A stretch of 64,000 nucleotides of DNA from Paracoccus aminovorans (GTDB taxonomy: Bacteria > Pseudomonadota > Alphaproteobacteria > Rhodobacterales > Rhodobacteraceae): NCBI RefSeq assembly GCF_900005615.1, contig NZ_LN832559.1, forward strand, positions 1 through 64,000. The letters run 5' to 3'. Below, piece by piece: positions 28,701 to 35,973 of this stretch. Made by a program: the position numbers and the translations under genes. The notes beneath the pieces are model-generated. The model was not told where the DNA came from. It worked only from the letters and a program-made list of their open reading frames with translations, and ran no database searches. How positions within the stretch are numbered: position 1 is the first letter of the stretch; each line of letters starts with the position of its first letter.

Positions 28701-30050
28701 CTTGCCGAGAATGTCGTTGGGAAGCGTCGGCCGATAGCTGGGCTTCGGCGGCGCGATGCTCGCCATCGAGGCCGACTGCACGAGCTGGGTAGGATGCGCC
28801 TGCGCCCCGTCGATGCGGATGGTCTGAAGCCCGTATTCCTCGTAGATCGCGTCGGAGAGGCCGCCGCCCTCGGCCGGTTCCCAATCCACGGTCTCGTAGG
28901 CGACCGGCACGGCCTCCGGTTCCGCAAGGGGCGCGGCGGGCGCGGATCGCGCGGCGCGGTTGACGTAGCCGCGCACGGTGCGGGGCGCGGTGGGTCGTGC
29001 GACCGGCACCGTCAGGCCGGGATCGACCGGCAGCCGCGTGGGAAGCAGGTCGGCTAGCCAGGCGATCAGCGTGGCCACGTCCGGCGCGACACCAGGCGCT
29101 GCCGGAAACACCGCCGCATCTTCGGCCGGCAGCTTGTCGATGACCGTGAGCCGGGTCGGGACAGTGGTGCCTTGCTTGGCATAGACCGAGCCGTCGATGG
29201 CGGCGGAAAAGGTGACGCGACCGCGTTCCTGCAGCCGGGTCCAGGAGGCGGTCCACGCCGGATTATCGGGGGCGAAGCTCGCGCCGGTGATGGTCACGAG
29301 CCGTCCGCCGGGCGCAAGACGCGCCAGCGCCGAAGCGAGATGGCGAAAGGCGGCGTCACGCATGCGCCCCTCGACATTGGCCATGACCGAGAACGGTGGA
29401 TTCATCAGCACGACGGTCGGGACAAGGCAGGGATCGAGATGGTCATCGATCTGGGCCGCGTCGAAGCGGGTAACGGAAAGGGCCGGAAAGAGAGAGGAAA
29501 GCAGGCCGGCGCGCATCTCGGCCAGTTCATTTACGAGAAGCGTGCCGCCGGCGATCTCGGCCAGGATGGCGAGGAGCCCGGTGCCGGCCGAGGGCTCCAG
29601 CACACGGTCGGCAGGCGTGATCGCCGCCGCCGTGACCGCCGCGAAACCGAGCGGGATCGGGGTGGAGAACTGCTGGAAGGTCTGCGCTTCTTCCGAGCGG
29701 CGCGTATGCGTCGGCAGAAGCCCGGAGATCTTGCCGAGCTGCGGCAGGATCGCCGACTTCGAGGCGGCTTTACGGAAAAGCACATTGCCGTATTTGCGCA
29801 GGAAGAGGACGGTCGCAGCCTCGCAGGCATCATAGGCCAGCTTCCAGGTCCAGGCGCCGGTGGCATCGGAAGCGCCGAAACCCGCTTCCATCGCGCCGCG
29901 CAGCGTGGCGGCGTCGACACGCTGACCGCGTTCCAGATGCGGCAGCAGTAGGCCGGCAGCGGTGAATATGCGGGCTGCGGTCTCGGCGTCGTGGTCGCGC
30001 GGAAGCGGCGCGGTGGCGGATGCCGCCGCGGATGCGGAAATCATGTTCAT
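25701..30050 (-). CDS. Methyltransferase/Strawberry-notch helicase fusion
   Basis: A 1449-residue protein. The N-terminal third carries an adenine methyltransferase fold with LEPSAGTGLLAIL (~155, SAM site) and VVLMNPPF (~215, the N-P-P-F catalytic motif). The middle is a Strawberry-notch type superfamily 2 ATPase with IGDGTGVGKGR (~500, Walker A) and VVIFDEAHAM (~605, DEAH box), and the last third holds the SNO C-terminal helicase part (VFSDAGGTGRSYHAE and QGLGRTHRTNQ, ~930-970). The start is the ATG after a GAGGAAT site; it is preceded by one of the repeated leaders. The architecture recalls phage P1 DarB-type anti-restriction proteins, so a role in protecting incoming DNA is possible. Cytoplasmic. 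Confidence 0.85.
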   Translation of the reverse strand: MNMISASAAASATAPLPRDHDAETAARIFTAAGLLLPHLERGQRVDAATLRGAMEAGFGASDATGAWTWKLAYDACEAATVLFLRKYGNVLFRKAASKSAILPQLGKISGLLPTHTRRSEEAQTFQQFSTPIPLGFAAVTAAAITPADRVLEPSAGTGLLAILAEIAGGTLLVNELAEMRAGLLSSLFPALSVTRFDAAQIDDHLDPCLVPTVVLMNPPFSVMANVEGRMRDAAFRHLASALARLAPGGRLVTITGASFAPDNPAWTASWTRLQERGRVTFSAAIDGSVYAKQGTTVPTRLTVIDKLPAEDAAVFPAAPGVAPDVATLIAWLADLLPTRLPVDPGLTVPVARPTAPRTVRGYVNRAARSAPAAPLAEPEAVPVAYETVDWEPAEGGGLSDAIYEEYGLQTIRIDGAQAHPTQLVQSASMASIAPPKPSYRPTLPNDILGKLSEAQLETVIYSGEAHGGFLAGGWTIDDTLDNLAAAPEDAEGAIRFRQGFMIGDGTGVGKGRESAAIILDNWMQGRRKAIWISKSDKLLEDAQRDWSALGMERLLVTPLSRFPQGKPITLNEGILFLTYATLRSDDRGTRVSRVKQIVEWLGTDFDGVVIFDEAHAMANAAGGRGERGDVAASQQGRAGLRIQHALPDARVVYVSATGATTVHNLAYAQRLGLWGGEDFPFSTRAEFVEAIEAGGVAAMEVLARDLRALGLYTARSLSFKGVEYELLDHELTPEQVRIYDSYADAFAIIHNNLDAAMQAANITGGEGGSGTLNRQAKSAARSAFESAKQRFFGHLLTSMKTPTLIRSITADLEAGHSSVIQIVSTGEALMERRLAEIPTEEWGDLKMDLSPREYVLDYLAHSFPVQLYEPFTDSEGNLSSRPVYRDGQPVESREAAARRDEMIASLASLPPVPGALDQIIQYFGTDTVAEVTGRSRRIVRKRSVTIDRLVVESRAGSANLAETQAFMDDQKRVLVFSDAGGTGRSYHAELSAKNTRLRVHYLLEAGWKADAAIQGLGRTHRTNQAQPPLFRPISTNVKAEKRFLSTIARRLDTLGAITRGQRQTGGQGLFRPEDNLESHYARDALRQLYLLLVRGKVDGCSLERFEAATGLKLMDANGIKDNLPAITTFLNRLLALTIELQGILFTAFEQLLTARIEGAIASGTYDAGLETLRAESFVVTDRQVIYTHPRTGAETSLLTITERRRNRPVTLDAALAELDDPRARLLINERSGRAAVQIPTTSVMLDDGEIERRVRLIRPMEAQNVQVRMMRETHWVEADRDAFASAWEAEVAEVPEFAESTLHMVTGLLLPIWKRLPNDSTRVYRLQSDAGERIIGRKVSPAWAANATETGITSVSPDDAFAALLESRTILDLAEGLQLRRVRVMGANRIELSGFTDTMRQRLTAYGLFHEIISWKLRMFVPVDASGPAILGKLFDRWPVERIGEREAA

Positions 30051-30150
30051 CGGGGATTCCTCGGGAGAGCAAGTCAGGATCAAGCCGGGCAGCGCTCTCT
30101 CTCGACCGCACCGGCTCAAACCCCTTCCGGCCCATCTCTCGCTCTGAAGC
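30051..30150 (-). promoter_or_regulatory. Repeated island leader, copy F (before the giant helicase gene)
   Basis: This leader belongs to the family described in the findings. Stem AGCCGG (30083-30088) and CCGGCT (30111-30116) enclose a loop with a GAGAGAG tract on the transcript strand. The distal box is TTCAGAGCGAGAG near 30135-30150. It is more divergent than copies A, B and C. Confidence 0.5.
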
Positions 30151-30208
30151 CGTGGCGAAAGCAGGCATGAAACAAGCGCCCGACCGTCAGGCTGGGCGCT
30201 TGTGGGTT

Positions 30209-30631
30209 TCAGTCGATGGCCTGGAAGATCGCCGCCGCCTCCGGGTGATTGGCGGCATGTTCGTAGAGACGGCCATAGCCCTCGGCGAGTTCGTCGTCAT
30301 CGTAGCGGAAGGAAAGATGCGAGAAGGCGAAGAGCGTGGCGATGATCCCAGCCGCATCGCATGAGACCTCGCCCTCGAAACCGTTGCCTTCGCAGAACAG
30401 GAGGTAACGGGGCTTTGATGTCGGCGCGAGATAGAGCGGCTGGCCGGCGCGTTCGTAGAAATCCCAGAGCCCGCCGCCGTAATCGGCGGGGCTGAGGATC
30501 TCCATGAATCGGAAGACGGCATGCTCGCCGATGATGAGCAGGCGCCGGCCGAAAAGGCGCGGCAGGAACTCCATGCGGCGCGCGTCGGGGACACGGGTTG
30601 CGGATTGAGAAGCAAGTTCGGGCAAAGCCAT
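30209..30631 (-). CDS. ardB: ArdB/KlcA-family antirestriction protein
   Basis: A 140-residue protein with the ArdB/KlcA family pattern: FLPRLFGRRLLIIGEHAVFR, SPADYGGGLWDFYE, the YLAP strand, and EGNGFEGEVSCDAAGIIATLFAF. The family protects incoming plasmid DNA against type I restriction by an indirect mechanism. Length is normal. Its neighbours are the methyltransferase-helicase downstream and VapBC upstream. A hairpin with GCGCCC/GGGCGC arms follows the stop codon (about 30180-30207) and is likely its terminator. Confidence 0.88.
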   Translation of the reverse strand: MALPELASQSATRVPDARRMEFLPRLFGRRLLIIGEHAVFRFMEILSPADYGGGLWDFYERAGQPLYLAPTSKPRYLLFCEGNGFEGEVSCDAAGIIATLFAFSHLSFRYDDDELAEGYGRLYEHAANHPEAAAIFQAID

Positions 30632-30727
30632 GATCGGTCTCCTGGAGGGAAAGGGACGGCAGCCGGACGACCCTCTCTCAACCCGTCCGGAGGCACCCTC
30701 TCCCGGCCCTCCTCTCGCTCTGGGGGC
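30632..30727 (-). promoter_or_regulatory. Repeated island leader, copy D (before ardB)
   Basis: Stem CCGGACG (30663-30669) and CGTCCGG (30684-30690) flank a short loop whose transcript strand contains GGTTGAGAGAGGG. The distal box (CAGAGCGAGAGGAGGGCCGG) at about 30700-30720 closely resembles that of copy F. Confidence 0.55.
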
Positions 30728-30732
30728 TTGAA

Positions 30733-30753
30733 ATGGACCATTCTATGGACCAT
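30733..30753. promoter_or_regulatory. Tandem operator of the vapBC operon
   Basis: Two exact copies of ATGGACCAT, each itself a near-palindrome, are separated by three bases (12-bp period) 39 nt upstream of the antitoxin start. This is the kind of tandem site to which Phd/VapB antitoxins and the VapBC complex bind for conditional repression. Confidence 0.6.
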
Positions 30754-30791
30754 CTTGGCAGGATAGCGGAGAACATCTGGAGCGATGTGCG

Positions 30792-31049
30792 ATGAGGGTT
30801 TCTGTCACCGAGGCGAAAGGGCAGCTCACCGAACTGGTGAAACGCGCCGAGGCCGGCGACGAGGTGATCCTAACCCGGCGGGGCCATGAGGTCGCCCGCC
30901 TCGTGCGGGTTGCTGTCGCAGCGACCCCGAAAGGCCGGCGTGCGCTGATGGAGCGGGTCCGGGCCACGGCGCGGGGCAAGGCACTGCCCGGCGCCGATGC
31001 CGCGCGCAGTCAGGACTTCCTCTATGGTGATGACGGGATGCCGGCGTGA
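30792..31049 (+). CDS. vapB: Phd/YefM-family antitoxin (VapB)
   Basis: An 85-residue protein with the Phd/YefM fold: VSVTEAKGQLTELVKRAEAGDEVILTRRGHEVARLV, the DNA-binding N-terminal domain, then a flexible tail that would wrap the toxin. It overlaps the PIN-domain toxin gene by 4 nt (GTGA) and so forms a coupled operon, transcribed against the surrounding minus-strand genes. It probably stabilises the island. Confidence 0.9.
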   Translation: MRVSVTEAKGQLTELVKRAEAGDEVILTRRGHEVARLVRVAVAATPKGRRALMERVRATARGKALPGADAARSQDFLYGDDGMPA

Positions 31050-31429
31050 TCGTCGTCGACACCTCGGCGCTGATGGCGATCGTGCTGGACGAGCCGCAGG
31101 CCGAGACCTGCATGGCGGCGATCGAGGCGGCGGACGGATTGCTGATCTCGGCCGGAACCGTGGCCGAGACGCTGATCGTCGCAGGGCGCCGCAATGTTGG
31201 GGAAGAGATTGCCGCCCTGATCGAGGGCCTTGGGTTCGAGGTCGTCTCCGTCACGGAGGCTTCGGCACGCAGGATCTCCGAAGCCTATGCCCGCTGGGGC
31301 AAGGGCGTTCATCCCGCCGGTCTCAACTACGGCGATTGCTTCGCCTATGAGGTCGCGAGCGAGCGCGGCTGTCCGTTGCTCTTTGTCGGCGATGATTTCT
31401 CACGGACGGACCTGCGGTCGGTACTGTAA
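31046..31429 (+). CDS. vapC: PIN-domain ribonuclease toxin VapC
   Basis: A 127-residue PIN-domain protein. The acidic active-site residues are visible in VVDTSALMAI (first Asp), SAGTVAETLIV (Glu) and LNYGDCFAYEVA (Asp, with another in LFVGDDF). VapC toxins cut tRNA or rRNA and are held inactive by VapB. It starts with GTG inside the end of vapB. No truncation. Confidence 0.92.
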   Translation: MIVVDTSALMAIVLDEPQAETCMAAIEAADGLLISAGTVAETLIVAGRRNVGEEIAALIEGLGFEVVSVTEASARRISEAYARWGKGVHPAGLNYGDCFAYEVASERGCPLLFVGDDFSRTDLRSVL

Positions 31430-31446
31430 CCCCGGAAAGCCGGGCT

Positions 31447-32091
31447 TTAGCCGAAGCGATTCCCATCAACTGTGAAGCTGTATTCGTTGGCACCGATGGC
31501 CTCATCGACCGCCTCATCCGAAGTCAGGTCATCGTAGTCGCGCTCAAGCTGGCGATAGAGCCAACGCGCGAGATCGCGCAATGCCTCGATGACGGTCTCC
31601 TCGGCATCGGCGGTCATGCCCTGCCCTGTCGGGCTGTCGCGGGTGACCGAGATCGCCATGCAGTATTCGTGATAGTATCGCCCCCGATGGGTCGTCTCGG
31701 CCGTCAACTGGTAGAAGTTGCGGCGTTGCGCCTGATGTAGGGCATCCGCGATGCGGTGCAGCTCCGCATCCTTCGGCGCATAGGCACGGATTTCCGCCGC
31801 CGTGCCTTTGCGATAGGAATAGTGGCCTTCGAACGCGGCGCCATCGCCCTGCGACCAGAAGCCCGTAAACCAGATGCAAGGCTCTTGTCGCACGCCGCCG
31901 CCCATGAGGCGGACGGTGCGGGTCTTGATGCGGATGCCGAGGATGTCCGCGATCCGCCGGAAATCCTCATAGACGGCATCGTACCAATCGTAGTCGAAGC
32001 CGCCCTCGCGATACCAGGCGCGGGCCTTGCCTTTCGCGGCTTCGGAAAGCTCGTCGAGCCGATAGACCGTGGTTTCGATGACGTCAGGCAT
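31447..32091 (-). CDS. Island accessory protein of unknown function
   Basis: A 214-residue soluble protein rich in aromatic and acidic residues (ARAWYREGGFDYDWYDAVYEDF; YHEYCMAISVTRDS). Similar plasmid proteins are often labelled 'antitoxin of toxin-antitoxin stability system', but I see no antitoxin motif and do not rely on that name. I chose the ATG before PDVIETTVY; it overlaps the upstream gene by 8 nt, so the two are co-translated. It ends 17 nt from the convergent vapC. Confidence 0.7.
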   Translation of the reverse strand: MPDVIETTVYRLDELSEAAKGKARAWYREGGFDYDWYDAVYEDFRRIADILGIRIKTRTVRLMGGGVRQEPCIWFTGFWSQGDGAAFEGHYSYRKGTAAEIRAYAPKDAELHRIADALHQAQRRNFYQLTAETTHRGRYYHEYCMAISVTRDSPTGQGMTADAEETVIEALRDLARWLYRQLERDYDDLTSDEAVDEAIGANEYSFTVDGNRFG

Positions 32092-32500
32092 TGGGGTCGC
32101 CCCCGTCCAGAACGGTGGAAAGCCAACCGTCGGTGTAGATCCAGTCCACCGTCTCGCCGGTGGCGAGGTCGAGGACATGCGCGCCGCCCCCGAACCCGTC
32201 GATTCTCGGACGTGAGCAGGTATTGGCGTATTGCATCCCCCATAGCCCGGTCAGGCCGAACGCGGCGGCACAGCGTTTGACGAACTGGATGACATGCTCG
32301 GGATCGCCGGTGCCGTCATCGCGCATCCAGAGCTGGGTGCCGCCATGTTCGGGCTGGATCGAAAGCATGAAGCCGTCCGAGGGCGGATCTTCGGCGGCGT
32401 TTTCGTGCGCCAGCGCGTTGTAGAGATCAAGCGCGCGGGCGGCGTTCTCGGGGCTGCCCACGTCGAGCAGGCAGGAGAAATGGGTGAAGTAGTCGGCCAT
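32084..32500 (-). CDS. Hypothetical island protein
   Basis: A 138-residue acidic protein (MADYFTHFSCLLDVGSPENA; GFMLSIQPEHGGTQLWMRDD; VIQFVKRCAAAFGL) with no motif that I can name. Proteins of this type occur next to ard and parB genes on alphaproteobacterial mobile elements. It is translated from an ATG behind a CAGGAG ribosome site that directly follows a terminator hairpin. Confidence 0.7.
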   Translation of the reverse strand: MADYFTHFSCLLDVGSPENAARALDLYNALAHENAAEDPPSDGFMLSIQPEHGGTQLWMRDDGTGDPEHVIQFVKRCAAAFGLTGLWGMQYANTCSRPRIDGFGGGAHVLDLATGETVDWIYTDGWLSTVLDGGDPNA

Positions 32501-32545
32501 GTCAGGCTCCTGAAACGAGAAGGCCCGGCGCGGGGCCGGGCCTAG
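32501..32545 (-). terminator. Terminator-RBS junction module, copy 1
   Basis: On the transcript strand AGGCCCGGC and GCCGGGCCT form a 9-bp stem, followed by TTCTCGTTTCAGGAG and then the start codon of the next gene. Two more junctions of the same design lie at 35903-35951 and 36451-36494. Confidence 0.7.
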
Positions 32546-32566
32546 TGGATGGAAAGGGGCGACAGG

Positions 32567-33124
32567 TCAGGCAGCTTGTGGCAGCCGCAGCAGATCGGCA
32601 GTCGTCTCGCGCCAGAAGGGATCGACCAGCCGCGCCTCGAGCAGGCTGGCGCGGTGGCGGAGATCACGAGCCGATACCGCATCGCCGCGCCCGGATGCCG
32701 TGAAGGCCATGCCCCGCAGACGGCTGGCCTCCGTGACGGTGCGGCGAGCCTCGGCGTCGGAGGCGACCGGATGCTGCCAGAGCACGATCCCGGCCCGGAC
32801 CTCACCGGCAAGGACAAGGCCCAGTTCGTTGTCCTGAATGACCATGACGCGGGGGCGAAAGCGCAGCGCATCGCCCTGTCCAACGCGGAAATCACCGCGC
32901 GCAACGCGCTGGCTGGCGATGATCAGCGCCTCTTCGGGGGATTGGCACTGGCCGATGACGAGCGTGCGGTCGAAGCCGCCGACGTCATCGCTTTCGTCAT
33001 CGCTGGCGATACCGATGCAGGAGATGCGCAGCGGCAGCTTCTGGGCATGACGCAGCCGGGGCAGGATCTGTCGCGCGACAATTTCGCCGATCGAGGCGAA
33101 AGTGGTGTGGTGGGAAAGGCTCAT
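32567..33124 (-). CDS. Hypothetical island protein
   Basis: A 185-residue basic protein (MSLSHHTTFASIGEIVARQI; SLLEARLVDPFWRETTADLL). I recognise no domain. It is preceded by repeated leader copy A and followed by a strong terminator hairpin, so it is a single-gene unit on the minus strand. Confidence 0.65.
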   Translation of the reverse strand: MSLSHHTTFASIGEIVARQILPRLRHAQKLPLRISCIGIASDDESDDVGGFDRTLVIGQCQSPEEALIIASQRVARGDFRVGQGDALRFRPRVMVIQDNELGLVLAGEVRAGIVLWQHPVASDAEARRTVTEASRLRGMAFTASGRGDAVSARDLRHRASLLEARLVDPFWRETTADLLRLPQAA

Positions 33125-33210
33125 GGGGAATGCTCCGCGACGGACGGCGGAAGCCCCTCTCCCGCCTCACAATCCGTCACGGCCAACCGGCCCGCACTCT
33201 TACTCTCCCG
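33125..33210 (-). promoter_or_regulatory. Repeated island leader, copy A
   Basis: Stem GACGGA (33139-33144) and TCCGTC (33173-33178). Copies B and C have GACGGG and CCCGTC at the same places, so both strands of the stem changed together. The loop (28 nt) carries the shared purine-rich tract; the distal box GAGAGTAAGAGTGCGGGC matches that of copy C. Confidence 0.65.
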
Positions 33211-33255
33211 TCCCGACGGTGGATCGTCCCGCACCTCGGCGGGACGATCCGGCGA

Positions 33256-33624
33256 TCAGCACCAGGGCTCACGCCGCCCGGCCCAGGTTCTCGCCAGCCC
33301 TTCATCGACGAGAATATCGCCGACATCGCGGCCTTCTACGCGTATCGCCGCCAGGGTCCGGCCATAGCGGTCGGTCCCCTGACGCAGGATTTCGACCCGC
33401 CGACCTTGCAGGATTTCCGCCAGCCTGATCTTCGCTTGCCGGGCAAGGTCGGTTTCATGGATGCAGCGGCCCTCCATTTCGGGAGCGTCGATGTTGAATA
33501 TCCGAACAGCTTCGGACTGCTGTCCCATACCCAGCCGGATCGAGTCACCGTCCCAGACGCGGATTTCCGCCGGTTCGCAGGAAGCCGTGCAGAGCAGGAC
33601 GGAGATGACGATATGGCTGAGCAT
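33256..33624 (-). CDS. Secreted thermonuclease-family (SNase) nuclease
   Basis: A 122-residue staphylococcal-nuclease-like protein: VWDGDSIRLG with the metal-binding Asp, FNIDAPEMEGRC, DRYGRTLAAIRVEGRDVGD, and LVDEGLARTWAGRREPWC. The conserved Asp, Arg and Glu positions of the OB-fold active site are present. A short hydrophobic N-terminus (MLSHIVISVLLCTASCEP) looks like a signal or lipoprotein-type leader. Such nucleases are frequent on mobile elements; the role here is unknown. A 34-nt gap separates it from the next gene. Confidence 0.85.
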   Translation of the reverse strand: MLSHIVISVLLCTASCEPAEIRVWDGDSIRLGMGQQSEAVRIFNIDAPEMEGRCIHETDLARQAKIRLAEILQGRRVEILRQGTDRYGRTLAAIRVEGRDVGDILVDEGLARTWAGRREPWC

Positions 33625-33663
33625 GGCAAGAGGCTTTCATAAGGGGGAGGCTGACGCGACTGC

Positions 33664-34044
33664 TCAGACTTCTTCCTGAAGTCGGCCATTGACGCAATGC
33701 GGATCGACCTCCGCCTCGATCCGCTGCGTCCGCCCCATCCAAGGCGCCGGGTGGATTGCCCGCGCCCAATCGGCGAAGGACGGGATACGGCCCAGATCCT
33801 CGCGGACATGCTGCTCCCCGACCCATCGGGCCGGGATCACCCTGCCGGTGGACAGGGTGATCGTCGCCCCGAAAATGGTCTCGGCCATGAAGATGCCCTC
33901 GGCATGGTGGCGAAGCGCGCGATGACGAAAATCGGCCAGGATCTCCTTGCTGGCATCGAACCAGCTATGGATGGGCAAGTAATCCTCGACCGTGCCGCCC
34001 CATTTCTTCACCGACGAGAGCGCATGATGATAGGGATGTGCCAT
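33664..34044 (-). CDS. DUF6915-like island protein
   Basis: A 126-residue protein (MAHPYHHALSSVKKWGGTVE; LPIHSWFDASKEILADFRHR; FADWARAIHPAPWMGRTQRI) that I recall as the DUF6915 type; its function is unknown. The reading frame stays open further upstream, but the family N-terminus begins at the ATG at 34044. It follows the DUF6878-like gene with an 11-nt gap. Confidence 0.75.
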   Translation of the reverse strand: MAHPYHHALSSVKKWGGTVEDYLPIHSWFDASKEILADFRHRALRHHAEGIFMAETIFGATITLSTGRVIPARWVGEQHVREDLGRIPSFADWARAIHPAPWMGRTQRIEAEVDPHCVNGRLQEEV

Positions 34045-34054
34045 TTCCGCCCCC

Positions 34055-34543
34055 TCAGAACTCGTGACTGTAGAATTCGGTGGCGGTGTAGCGCTCGTTG
34101 TAGTCGAGCGTGATGGTGCGCGCCGCCACATCGAAGCTGAACTCGCCATAGGCGCCATCATTGTTCTCCCAGCCGCCATGGGTTTCCGAGAGGAAGTCAT
34201 AGGCGAGCTGTTCGATGGCCGCCTCAACGCCCATTGAGATTGCGGTCACCTTGTCGGTTCCCCATGCCACCGTGGCAATGGTGATCTCGCCCTGCGGCAG
34301 GTCCACGGTCCGGTCGTCCGATTGCGCGGTGATGTCCTCGATCTGGCCGCTGTCGCCAGAACCGTCGAAGGTGACGGTCACGAGAGTGATGCCTGCGGCG
34401 GCCAGCGCATCGAACAGCGCCGTCTTGTTGTCGGGACGGACCGCTTCAGCGCGACGGTTGCGCTCATCGCGCTCGGCGAAGAAGCGCGCGACGCTGGCGG
34501 CCATGTCGAATTCCGGCGTGGCTGGTTTGTCGGTATCGGTCAT
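34055..34543 (-). CDS. DUF6878-like island protein
   Basis: A 162-residue acidic protein with the features I recall for DUF6878: KTALFDALAAAGITLVTVTF-DGSGDSGQIE and LSETHGGWENNDGAYGEFSF, then DYNERYTATEFYSHEF at the C-terminus. No enzymatic motif is obvious and the function is unknown. It is preceded by repeated leader copy E and heads a short two-gene unit with the DUF6915-like gene. Confidence 0.78.
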   Translation of the reverse strand: MTDTDKPATPEFDMAASVARFFAERDERNRRAEAVRPDNKTALFDALAAAGITLVTVTFDGSGDSGQIEDITAQSDDRTVDLPQGEITIATVAWGTDKVTAISMGVEAAIEQLAYDFLSETHGGWENNDGAYGEFSFDVAARTITLDYNERYTATEFYSHEF

Positions 34544-34630
34544 TGGATGATCCTCCAGGAGAGCGGGATGATATGGCCCGGCGGCGCTCTCCTCTCCTTC
34601 CGCCAGGCTCGCCCCGATCCCGGCCCAACT
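34544..34630 (-). promoter_or_regulatory. Repeated island leader, copy E
   Basis: A divergent member of the leader family: GCGG and CCGC arms (about 34580-34602) around a loop that reads AGGAGAGGAGAGC on the transcript strand, and a distal GGGAGAGTTGGGCCGGG box. Similarity is in layout more than in exact sequence. Confidence 0.4.
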
Positions 34631-34753
34631 CTCCCTTTCCACAGCCGAGGCGAGGCCTCGGCACCGCCGCTGGCGATGCGCAGCCTGCGCATGGCACAAG
34701 GCCCGGCTGCGCCTGACGCGGGCCGGGCCGTCGGGCGGAGGCGCTTTCGCGCC

Positions 34754-34918
34754 TCAGCCGAAGGGATCGAGTTCGAGCTTCACCATCTCTTCGTCGCCGT
34801 CGAACTCGTCGGCGGGCATGGCGCCGTGGGTGCCGTCCCCGGCCTGGAACACGACGATCACGACCATCAGCGTGGTGGCGAGGCTGGCGGCGAAAGCGGT
34901 GGCATCTGCGTAGGACAT
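34754..34918 (-). CDS. Small 54-residue island protein with one hydrophobic segment
   Basis: The 54-residue frame begins MSYADATAFAASLATTLMVV and ends with an acidic tail (DEFDGDEEMVKLELDPFG), that is, one short hydrophobic helix followed by a charged tail. A GGAG-type ribosome site precedes the ATG. Two blocks of its 3' half recur in inverted orientation at 35203-35281, which supports it being a conserved unit. Function unknown. Confidence 0.55.
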   Translation of the reverse strand: MSYADATAFAASLATTLMVVIVVFQAGDGTHGAMPADEFDGDEEMVKLELDPFG

Positions 34919-35202
34919 GGGTTCCGGCTCCTGTCTTTGGAGGCGGGGGACCATCCCCCGCGCGACAGGCGCCCGAAGTGTCTGACCGGATCTGCAATCA
35001 CCCTCGGGCGTTCGGATTCTTTCCGAATCCCCGAGGGCGGCACGCGCGCGTAAGCCGACCCCACCGGGGTTGAATGCAAAGAGACGGTCGGACCAAGGTT
35101 AGCGAATTGAAGCGGGGGATGGTGCTTTGCGTCGAGCCGGTGCCGGAAACCCGTCGCAGATGCTTTGCTGCGCCAGCCTCGTTGCCGGCGGATATTCAGG
35201 GT

Positions 35203-35281
35203 GTGTTTCAGGCCGGGGACGGAACCCGTTGCCCCCACAACACCAAGGAGTTGGCGCAATGGTGAAGCTCGAACTCGATCC
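35203..35281 (+). repeat. Degenerate inverted duplicate of the 3' half of the small gene at 34754
   Basis: Two stretches on the plus strand copy the small gene on the minus strand: one encoding VFQAGDGT, and a 23-nt exact block (35259-35281 against 34764-34786) encoding MVKLELDP. The sequence between them differs and the frame breaks, so this is a relic. It lies in the 424-nt gap 34919-35342, in which I see no intact gene. Confidence 0.6.
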
Positions 35282-35342
35282 ATCGCTGCTTGTGCAGCGA
35301 TACCCGATAGCCCCGTGTGCAAGGTTCGGCTTTCAGGGCCGG

Positions 35343-35639
35343 TCAGTCCCAGAACCCATCGGCGATTTCGCGGGCGATCATGGCGCGGGCCTTCATCATC
35401 ACATCGTCGCCGGAGGTGTCGATATGACCGAAAAAGCGCGTCCGGGCGCCATGGGCCGTCCAGTCGGCATAGCGGCAGTATTCGCGGGCATCGAGCCGGA
35501 AGGCGCGCATGTCCTCGGCCCAATGCGGTTTCGGTTCCACGATGACGGTGACGCCGTTGCGGGTTTCCTCCCAGGGAAGCGAGCGCTCCGATGGCGGATT
35601 GCGGCGGTCATCGGCGAAGATTTCATCGACCGTCATCAT
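35343..35639 (-). CDS. Hypothetical island protein
   Basis: A 98-residue protein (MMTVDEIFADDRRNPPSERS; NGVTVIVEPKPHWAEDMRAF; DTSGDDVMMKARAMIAREIA). I recognise no family. Its start overlaps the stop of the DUF6117-like gene by 4 nt (ATGA), so they form an operon. Confidence 0.65.
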   Translation of the reverse strand: MMTVDEIFADDRRNPPSERSLPWEETRNGVTVIVEPKPHWAEDMRAFRLDAREYCRYADWTAHGARTRFFGHIDTSGDDVMMKARAMIAREIADGFWD

Positions 35640-35902
35640 GATGCGCCCCCATCTTCGGCCTTCTCGACAAAGCCGGCAGGATCGTCGGGATCCGGCGGCA
35701 GATAGGCGTCATAGGGGTTGCCGCTTGCGAGATGGCCGAACGGCGTGAAGACGTAATCACCCCCGTCGCGGCCGACCGCGCACAGGACATAGCGTGTCTC
35801 ACGGGTCGCGGCGTCGAGGCATTCCATAAGGGCGAGATTGCCGTCATCGGCAGCACGAAGCAGAGTGTCGAAGTTCGTTCGAACGGGATCGGGAATGGCC
35901 AT
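35636..35902 (-). CDS. DUF6117-like island protein
   Basis: An 88-residue protein (MAIPDPVRTNFDTLLRAADD; YVLCAVGRDGGDYVFTPFGH) that resembles what I recall as DUF6117, of unknown function. The ATG at 35902 is set by a CAGGAG ribosome site that follows terminator-RBS junction copy 2; the open frame upstream crosses the hairpin and is not likely to be translated. Confidence 0.72.
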   Translation of the reverse strand: MAIPDPVRTNFDTLLRAADDGNLALMECLDAATRETRYVLCAVGRDGGDYVFTPFGHLASGNPYDAYLPPDPDDPAGFVEKAEDGGAS

Positions 35903-35955
35903 TGTGTTCTCCTGAAACGAAGAAGGCCCGCCGTCACGGGACAAGCGGGCCGGAT
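35903..35955 (-). terminator. Terminator-RBS junction module, copy 2
   Basis: GGCCCGC (35925-35931) and GCGGGCC (35945-35951) form the stem; the transcript strand then reads TTCTTCGTTTCAGGAG before the next start codon, the same design as at 32501 and 36451. Confidence 0.7.
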
Positions 35956-35973
35956 GAACGGGATCGGCGAACG

